NCBI GenBank assembly: GCA_032622095.1
Contig: CP136068.1
Location: 152,979,151-153,043,150, forward strand
Direction of reading: 5' to 3'
Length of the DNA stretch: 64,000 nucleotides
Origin: Siphonodentalium dalli
Lineage: Eukaryota; Mollusca; Scaphopoda; Gadilida; Siphonodentaliidae
This document shows, in pieces, positions 57,263-64,000 of this stretch. The notes beneath the pieces were generated by a model. It made no database searches, was not told the DNA's origin, and saw only the letters and a list, made by a program, of their open reading frames with translations. Within the stretch, counting starts at the first letter, position 1. Each line of letters opens with the position of its first letter. A program made the position numbers and the translations under genes.

Positions 57263-58150
57263 CCACTTGATTTTAGTGTTATCCATCCTTGTCTGTTTGA
57301 ATAGAGTTTTGGTGTACACATATCGAGCAGGATACGAAATTGACGGCAATTATTAGTACTCATCTCGAGAATATAACAAATTTCAAAAATCAATATCTAA
57401 TAACTCTGAGCTTTGTTTGATGGGTTCCTCGACTCGAATCAAATATATTTTACCCCCAAAGCCAAAGAAATAGTAATATAGGACCCTCTGATCGGATTGT
57501 TGTTGTTGGAATCTATTGAGATGGGGACCCTCTGTTCGGATTGAGTACCTTTAAATAGTAAAACATCTTGCTAGAAAGAACCAAGCTGATATCATTTTGT
57601 TTCATATTATTCTGATTTATTTAGCAATTTATTACTAATATTTGGGGGTGGGTCCCAAAATGTTGGTCTGGAAAAAATTAAAGTAAAATTCACAAAGGGT
57701 GCACGGGGGTGGGGTGGGTGATCAGGTAGCGGAAAATATTTTTTGTTCAACCCTGTGTCTGTAAATTTCGTCACGACACCCAGGTTATTATCTATTTATG
57801 CATGATTAATACTATTATGACTTTCACAGGTTGAGATATACTCACTTTTATGTAGCTACACCGAAATCACAATCCCCAAAAAACAAATGTAACGGTGTAA
57901 CTTCGATAAACGCCGTATCAACGAAAATTCACGTTTGTCCAAATACACGCCACGACGATTGTACATTGTGTTTATAATTACTGCGTCGAAGCCACACTCC
58001 ATGTCACATTTATTATCAGCGTACGTTGTGTTAAGGTGGATCCGGAATATGTATTATTTTTTTTTCTTATCTGAATTATGGCGACTGCGAAATAAGATTA
58101 TCTATAAACAGTTATGAGGACATGTATACTCCTATTGGTGTTTATAAACC
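57263..58150. other. Intergenic DNA with a G-rich dispersed repeat
   Basis: Contains the G-rich dispersed repeat copy at about 57,635-57,790. Also a short duplication, 'tcggattg…' near 57,493 and 57,537. No gene. Confidence 0.5.
57635..57790 (+). repeat. G-rich dispersed repeat, copy at 57.6 kb
   Basis: Starts TTTGGGGGTGGGTCCCAAAA, continues with an A-rich block, GGGGGTGGGGTGGGTG, 'caaccctgtgtctgtaaatttcg' and 'cgacaccc', in the same order as at 10.05 kb. Confidence 0.75.
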
Positions 58151-58844
58151 ATATCTCCGTGTGCACCCAAATGACTTTCGGTTTTATATATAGGGATGTT
58201 CACACGTGCATATATACACGTGCATATGTCACGGACACCGACATTGTACATGCAATGGCGTTCGTACACACATTAGGGGACATATCACCGACTCGGACGC
58301 TGACATATGCACGTGTGTGTGGGGTGAGGGTGTGTAGGTGTGTGTGCGCGCATATGTGTGTGCATCCCAGATAGCACGGGAAGGTTGTTTCAAAGTTGGA
58401 AAAATCACGTTGAATCAACGTGGGTGGTTTCAGTCGGTTTGACATTGTCCCGACATCGAATTTTAGACGTCTATTTCCGTCTATATTTCAAAAACTTGAT
58501 TGTATTCATTCATGTATTAATTTATATGGCTTTATTAAAGTGGAGAAATTGAATCAACTCTGAATCTGAGATTCAATTTCAAGATGGCCGTACTACAGTA
58601 CGTCGTACGACTCACGAAAATGGTTTAAAATTCAAGTACTATATGATGAATAATGCCAATAGAAGATTTACGTAGCATGCCATGTACATTATAGTCATAA
58701 TCTCATATATATTTTGAAGACCTCTGTCTGTCTGTCTGTTTGTTTGTCTGTCTGTCATTAATACAAATCTACGATTCTCGACCGATCGGGACGAAACTTG
58801 GTACTTGTGTGTAGTTTGACCAGGCGGTCGACGTTGTCGTATTG

Positions 58845-59290
58845 GCGAGCCCGTGCGGCGCCCGCTTCGCACATGCGCAGACGAGATCTCGGAAACGGGT
58901 GGAGCTATCGACTTGAAAATTGCTTATGTGAATGTATCTTGCCCCGGATACGAATTTTATCGGGTCGCCGAGCCCGTGCGACGCCAGCTTCGCGCATGCG
59001 CAGACGAGATCTCGGAAACGGGTGGAGCTATCGACTTGAAATTTGGTATGTGAATGTATCTTGCCCCGGCTACGAATTTTATCGAGTCGCCGATCCCGTG
59101 CGACGCCAGCTTCGCGCAGACCAGATCGGAAACGGGTGGAGCTATCGACTTGAAATTTGCTATGTGAATATATCTTGCCCCGGATACGAATTTTATCGGG
59201 TCGCCGAGCCCGTGCGACGCCAGATTCGCGCATGCGCAGACCAGATCTCGGAAACGGGTGGAGCTATCGACTTGAAATTTGGTTTTTGAG
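58845..59290 (+). repeat. Tandem repeat, ~116-122 bp, about 4 copies
   Basis: The phrase 'cggaaacgggtggagctatcgacttgaaatt' recurs near 58,888, 59,010, 59,127 and 59,249, each preceded by 'cccgtgcgacgccagcttcgcgcatgcgcaga'. The open frames through it reflect a period near a multiple of three. I do not regard them as genes. Confidence 0.9.
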
Positions 59291-59429
59291 TAGCCCGGTC
59301 CTGTACGGGGTTACATTGAAAAACTAAAATTAATGGATCGACCAAAGCCATGGGACGAATGCCGCCAGTGGCGGGCTAACCTGCTAGTCTATTATATATT
59401 TTGGAAGATCTGTTTGTGTGTGTGTGTGT

Positions 59430-59985
59430 AATCGATGAACTCGAAAACGGCAGACCCGATTTCGATGAAACTTGGTATGTGGGGGTATTTTCAGCCGGGT
59501 GTGACATAGGCCTATTGATTTGCCCGTGCGACGTGACATTGACCTTGAAATCGGGTCATATCAAGGTCAAACGCCCGAATATCACGGGATTTCGATGAAA
59601 CTTGGTATGTAGGGGAGCTTTCGTATGGGGAGTCTCATAAGCATATTCATTTGCCCGTGCGACGTGACATTGACCTTGAAATCGGGTCAATTCAAGGTCA
59701 AATCGCCAATTTTGATGGTATTTCGACGAAATTTTATACATAGGGTTACTTTTGTCCACTGGGTGTTTTGGACAAATCGTGACCCCGACCTGCCATTGAC
59801 CTTCAAAAAGATCAATTCAAGGTCAAATCGGATAAAACCGGATGGATTTCGACGGGTACTTTTGTCGGGTACTTTTGTTCGGGCAGTGTTTTGGACGGGT
59901 CAAATCGTGACTCCACTTGACCTTGGCCTTCAAAATAGACAATTCAAGGTCAAAGCCCGGACGAAGTAGGGTCACCTTCTAGTAT
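59430..59985 (+). repeat. Degenerate tandem repeat, ~140 bp, 3-4 copies
   Basis: 'atttcgatgaaacttggtatgt(g/a)gggg' occurs near 59,457 and 59,587. 'gacattgaccttgaaatcgggtca' occurs at 59,532 and 59,667. 'caattcaaggtcaaa' closes several units. Non-coding. Confidence 0.82.
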
Positions 59986-60529
59986 AATATAAAGCACACA
60001 TTTTGAAACTATATCACGAATATATATTTATAATAAACCAGAAAGAAACCGACCGTGATTCACCGTTGAAACGACGACGTCGGTTTCCGTTGTTCTAACA
60101 TCGGGCGCGGACGGTGGATCGACGTCAAAATACCGGCAACTCTAAACGTTGTTTCAACGTCGGATCATGGCGTTCCGACGGTACCGATGACGTTGTCCTA
60201 ACGTTGAAACAACGTTCTCATGCTATCTGGGATTGTATTGTAACTGACACCCAAATGGCACGCGTATTTCAAGGGACATGTCACCACACGAGCCATGCAT
60301 GTGTATGCGTATATGTGTGCATACTGGTTTGTGCATGTGCCACCGACACCGACGTTGCACCGCACAGTGCATGGTGTTCTTACACGCATTTATCAGGGGA
60401 CACCGACGCTTAGATAATACACGTGTATGTGTTCATGTGTATATGTGTATACATACGTGTGTGTATTGTATTGCAACCGACACCGACGCCCAAATGGCAC
60501 GCAAATATCAAGGGAAATGTCAAGCGTAA

Positions 60530-60622
60530 TCCAGGGGGGGGGGTAGTAAAAAAAAGAGGAAGTTATGCCGGGGTGGGTGGGTGACCCGAGGGGCAAAAAA
60601 CGCGTTTTTTACACACTCATGC
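60530..60622 (+). repeat. G-rich dispersed repeat, copy at 60.5 kb
   Basis: Block order is GGGGGGGG, an A-rich stretch, CCGGGGTGGGTGGGTGACCC, GAGGGGCAAAAAACGCG. Shorter than the other copies. Confidence 0.6.
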
Positions 60623-60869
60623 AATATTTTTACTAAAGAACTTTTGAGCCCTTATATGACATTTGTAACAGTTTAAAACATATTATAAGAATTTATAACT
60701 GCAAAAAACACCATATTTATGTTACTGGGACCTCATATGGGCCTTAGTAGAGATGACAGTAAGCTATATGGCATGTTGAATATGGGGCGGTGGGGTGAAA
60801 CAAATCCTTCCCGACACCCTTCGGAAAGAAGCTTCGAGAAATGTAAAACTGAAATATATAAACTTGTCT

Positions 60870-61980
60870 TGGTGTAACTAAAGCCAAGATCATTGTGTGC
60901 ATGGAAATAGAGCAACTGCCTCAAACATTAATGTGGCTATCAATGGCTAGAATATAACTGTCATCACACTGTTCATCAGTGCATCAAGCCAATCAGTGAA
61001 ATATTTGCATGTCTATCAACTCATATGATCTGTTACTCTCACAACATCTAAGATATCCAAGTCTGGCATAGTGACTGTTTGTCATGTATTATAACACAGG
61101 TTGCTCCAGTAGACTAACAAAAGTGTTAAGGCATAATGCTAGATAATGGGCTGGTTGACAGACTAATCGGGAAATGGTAAGAAATTATGGAATTGTGTGT
61201 ATCCTGTACAATGACCTAAGTTTGCATATATAAGTAAACTTGTCCTGATGCAACTAATGCCTAGAGCATTGTGTGCATGGAAAAAGAGAGAGCAATTGTC
61301 TCAAACATTAATGTGACTATCAATGGGTTGAAAATATCTGTCATCGGTGCATCAATCCAATCAGTGAATTATTTGCATGTCTTTCAACTCAGATGATCTC
61401 TCACAATACCGAAAGTCTGGTATAGTGCTGTGACTGCTTATATATATATAAACGAGTAGGATCTGTCCGGATTTTTCTCTCAGACCCCTAAACCGAGTTC
61501 GACCAAATTTGGTGTGGTCACTCGGGGTACCATGGCGGATGTTATAATGGGATTAGTTTTTCAAAATTTTTAATTAAAAAAAAAAAAAAAAAAATTGGTT
61601 TTGTTAAATTGAGCAAGAAATTCAATCTTAAAAAAATAAATATATTAAAACAATATATATAAATCAAAATGTTTCAATGACCAATTGTGCTTGAAGCGCA
61701 CAAAGGGGCCGACGCTAAGTGAAGGCTCTGTCTAAGATCAAAATGTGTGCGAAGTCCAACAAAGGGGGCCACAGGTATCTCCGATGCTGAATATAGGCTC
61801 CCAAAGGGAGCCTGTTTCAGTTAGTTTAGTTTAATATATGTAAGTTGCTCCAGTAGACTAACATAAGTGGTATGGAATATGTTAGATAATGGGCTAGTTG
61901 ACAGACTAATCAGGAAATAGTTAGAAATTATGAAATTGTGTGTATTCTGCACAATGACGTTGGTTTACAGATGATCAGCA
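60870..61980. repeat. Tandem duplication of a ~370-bp unit, second copy split by a ~410-bp insert
   Basis: Copy 1 runs from about 60,885 ('gccaagatcattgtgtgcatgg') to 61,215. Copy 2 starts at 61,250 ('gcctagagcattgtgtgcatgg'), is interrupted about 61,438, and resumes about 61,845 with 'gttgctccagtagactaacataagtg'. Copy 1 reads through that point without interruption. Confidence 0.85.
61438..61845. mobile_element. ~410-bp insert flanked by TA-rich sequence
   Basis: It begins in TATATATATA, then 'aacgagtaggatctgtccgg', and ends 'gtttcagttagtttagtttaatatat'. It contains an A18-type run near 61,576. No inverted termini recognised. It may have entered a (TA) site. Confidence 0.5.
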
Positions 61981-62104
61981 ATTTATAAAACTTTTTTTTT
62001 TCAATTAAAACAGCTTAAACTGTTATTTGAACTAATTGAGATCATTCCCAGTCGTAAGAGTGATATCAGTAGAGTTTTATGAGATTTTAGACCAATTTTA
62101 GTGA

Positions 62105-62240
62105 AATTTGGGGGGTGGGTGTCAAAAAATTGGGAGTAAGAAATTATTTTGTTTGCAGGTTCGGGGGTGGTGGATCCCCGAAAATGCCAGATAAAAAAAA
62201 AGGCATACCTTCCTGCAAATTGTTTACTACCCCCTCCCCC
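62105..62240 (+). repeat. G-rich dispersed repeat, copy at 62.1 kb
   Basis: TTTGGGGGGTGGGTGTCAAA, an A-rich block, TTCGGGGGTGGTGGATCCCC, 'aaaaaaaaggcatacc', then CCCCTCCCCCCTGCG. Confidence 0.7.
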
Positions 62241-63344
62241 CTGCGTAATCTATGTTTTTATCTTACAATTTAGCTGTGGTTCCTCAAATACACGCGAAAA
62301 CGCCTAGGCGGTTTCCGATCTTGTATCCTGGATGGCAACAAGTATATCGTGGATGGCAACAGCTGGCGCGCGTGCGTTTTGACAACTGGCTTGTTTTCAA
62401 AACAAAACGTCTAAATAACCAATTAAAATTCGTAAATAATATAATCGTGTGCTAAGAACGTAAAACAATCAATACTTCGTTCAATAAAGTTGACAAAATG
62501 TGGAGACAGGACCGAAAAAAGAAACTAAAAAATGTCACCAAACATGTGTTGGCGTGCATGCGAAAAGTAACGAACATTACACGTTGTTTACAGCGCGCAC
62601 GGACTATTTTGTCAATTTCTATTTTACCGAAGTAGGGAATTCCCCGTAATTCAGTACGGTCTTGATTAAAAGCTATTGGCCGCATTTTTTATTCGATAAA
62701 ATACGTACAGAAGGGAAAATCAAAGAAATTTTATATTATGTTAAGGATATAAATACAGATTACTTACGAAAAGTCCGTAATTTATTGCATTTCATCTAAA
62801 TGAATTGTAATGGGTGATTGATTTAGATGCTTTTAAAACGTCGTCTGAATTTTTTTTAATTTGCAATTTCTGCAGAGCACACAACGTAAATATATTGATT
62901 CTTGCGAAAGTACGAAATTAAAACAATATATGGAATGATATATATAAGGTGATAACCTATATCTTATATTTTAGTCGAACGCGGACACCATGCAGCCCAT
63001 CACCGATATAATTTTGTTTATGATATATCCAAAAATGGCACTTTTGTCCGGCCAGCCGTGATATGACCCTTCCATGTAACTAACACAAACTAGGCTACAT
63101 ATTTGTCAAAAACTGGGGGCACCTGCCCCTGTAAGCCGTCACACACCACACGTCCCATTGCTACAACTTATACTCTCCTGCTGTATATTCACTTCATCTT
63201 CGTCTCTTAACGTTTTCTTCTGAATGTTATTGTCACTAAATCCAATTAATCCAGGTAGGACTAACGGACTCTCGGACTAACAAACAACCGGACTATTGAT
63301 TCACAGTGGCGGCCCGGCCATTTGAGAGTTTTCTGGAGTGGGTC
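62241..63344. other. Intergenic DNA
   Basis: No gene is supported. Frames at 62,252-62,455 and 62,452-62,685 carry no recognisable motif. Confidence 0.45.
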
Positions 63345-63361
63345 GGGGGGGGGGGGGGGGG
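63345..63361 (+). repeat. Poly-G tract (17 G)
   Basis: An uninterrupted G run after 'ggagtgggtc', possibly the remnant of another G-rich dispersed repeat. Confidence 0.85.
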
Positions 63362-64000
63362 CTGGTGTCGAGTGACGACCGGGGGCTCAGAACTTTAAAT
63401 TAGATAGTACATTAGCATTTTAGAAGCGAATGGCTGAATGAAAATGAAGTAGATGTAATTATTCGAGGATAGAAAAATGCTTTAAAGAGTTAAAATAAAA
63501 GTGATTTCTTGCCCCCAACTACCTGAAATACATTATATATAATGTGATTGTGAATAGAAAATTTTCTGTATAAAAGTCACAACTACTATAGCTTGATGTT
63601 GCTACGGGTTCAGTGTGAGCATATGGAATCATATCTGATTTAATAAGATCTTTACTCTTAGAGTATACATAACACCATCAATTAAATTAAATTAATACTT
63701 TACCAGTAGTATCATATGACTGGATTGTTTTGTAGTATATAACATATATAGCAAAGGTAGTGGTCGGTGTCGGCTGCCAGTATGTTTATGCAGATATAAT
63801 ATAGGAAGAAAAAAAAGCGTTAGTGTTAAAGTATACGGACATGCGTTCGTGCTGCTATATATGTATATGTGATCCAGAGTGATCGAACTATGATCTTACC
63901 GTCTCACAAGAAGACCGTGTGTGTATACCAACTAAATTGGACGTCGGTGTCGGTTGCATCGTCCCAGCATATATGCACATGCACCACAATGCCAGTCTCA
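63362..64000. other. Intergenic DNA ending in minisatellite-like sequence
   Basis: From about 63,755 'ggtcggtgtcggctgcca' and 'gacgtcggtgtcggttgcatcg' complement the CACCGACACCGAC blocks at 58.2 and 60.3 kb, so the same minisatellite reappears inverted at the window edge. Confidence 0.5.

Larger units (their letters stand above)
58366..60231. mobile_element. 1.87-kb TIR element with CCCAGATAGCA termini
   Basis: The left end CCCAGATAGCACGGGAAGGT and the right end (complement CCCAGATAGCATGAGAACGT) pair, followed on both sides by GTTGTTTCAA. AT lies at both edges, so a 2-bp target duplication is possible but weak. Subterminal sequence holds AACGTTGAAACAACGT-like palindromic words. The interior contains two tandem-repeat blocks. 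No transposase. Confidence 0.75.
58195..60530. repeat. Degenerate minisatellite with CACCGACACCGAC blocks, split by a TIR element
   Basis: Words such as 'cacgtgcatatgt', 'accgacaccgac', 'gcacgcgtatttcaagggacatgtca' and 'gcacgcaaatatcaagggaaatgtca' recur at 58,200-58,365 and 60,232-60,530. Complementary forms ('gtcggtgtcggttgca') occur at 63,750-63,990. The 1.87-kb element sits inside it. Confidence 0.6.

Noticed and set aside
58769-59289. 154- and 163-codon frames on both strands
   Set aside because: They follow a ~120-bp tandem repeat, are open on both strands at once, and show only the repeated peptide.

Overview
The window looks like nuclear DNA from a repeat-rich, AT-rich animal genome, most likely a marine invertebrate. 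The evidence is CR1/Jockey-type LINE remains, many inverted-repeat DNA elements, THAP-like and C2H2-like exon fragments, long intergenic stretches, a ~174-bp satellite, and no bacterial operon structure. The phylum cannot be settled from sequence alone. I found no intact host gene, rRNA, tRNA or CRISPR array. Almost everything that can be explained is mobile-element sequence in different states of decay.

Layout. 1-7.5 kb: a 1.3-kb foldback element with a 6-bp target duplication, a palindromic MITE, a TTAA-flanked MITE, and a nearly complete but frameshifted non-LTR retrotransposon. 7.5-11 kb: mostly unique DNA with a C2H2-like exon and small repeats. 11-17.7 kb: a minus-strand transposase-like pseudogene with in-frame stops, split by a 3.5-kb long-TIR element that carries its own nested insertion. 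18.8-33.3 kb: a 14.4-kb inverted structure made of two opposed arrays of a 174-bp repeat (about 60 and about 19 copies) around a ~0.4-kb core, with matching single-copy caps at both outer ends. 33.7-34.8 kb: a smaller foldback built from a perfect palindrome and a GC-rich minisatellite. 35-38.4 kb: little recognisable. 38.4-40.2 kb: two small elements with perfect 6-bp target duplications plus a related fragment. 41.6-44.3 kb: hairpin repeats, a second TTAA MITE and a TA MITE. 44.5-48.3 kb: a truncated LINE and a second palindromic MITE that contains a hAT-like MITE and a 2.65-kb element with a CTG duplication. 48.8-52 kb: a THAP-like exon, an antisense exon-like reading frame and a duplicated coding-like block. 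52.9-57.3 kb: another large foldback with minisatellite arms. 58-64 kb: minisatellites, a 1.9-kb TIR element and tandem duplications.

The main theme is foldback architecture. At least three structures (18.8-33.3, 33.7-34.8 and 52.9-57.3 kb) share one plan: opposed tandem arrays, arms of unequal length or module number, and a short asymmetric centre. A separate small family recognised by TATGGGAKGCC termini and 6-bp target duplications occurs three or four times. The nested insertions give several clean predicted empty sites and a relative order of insertion.
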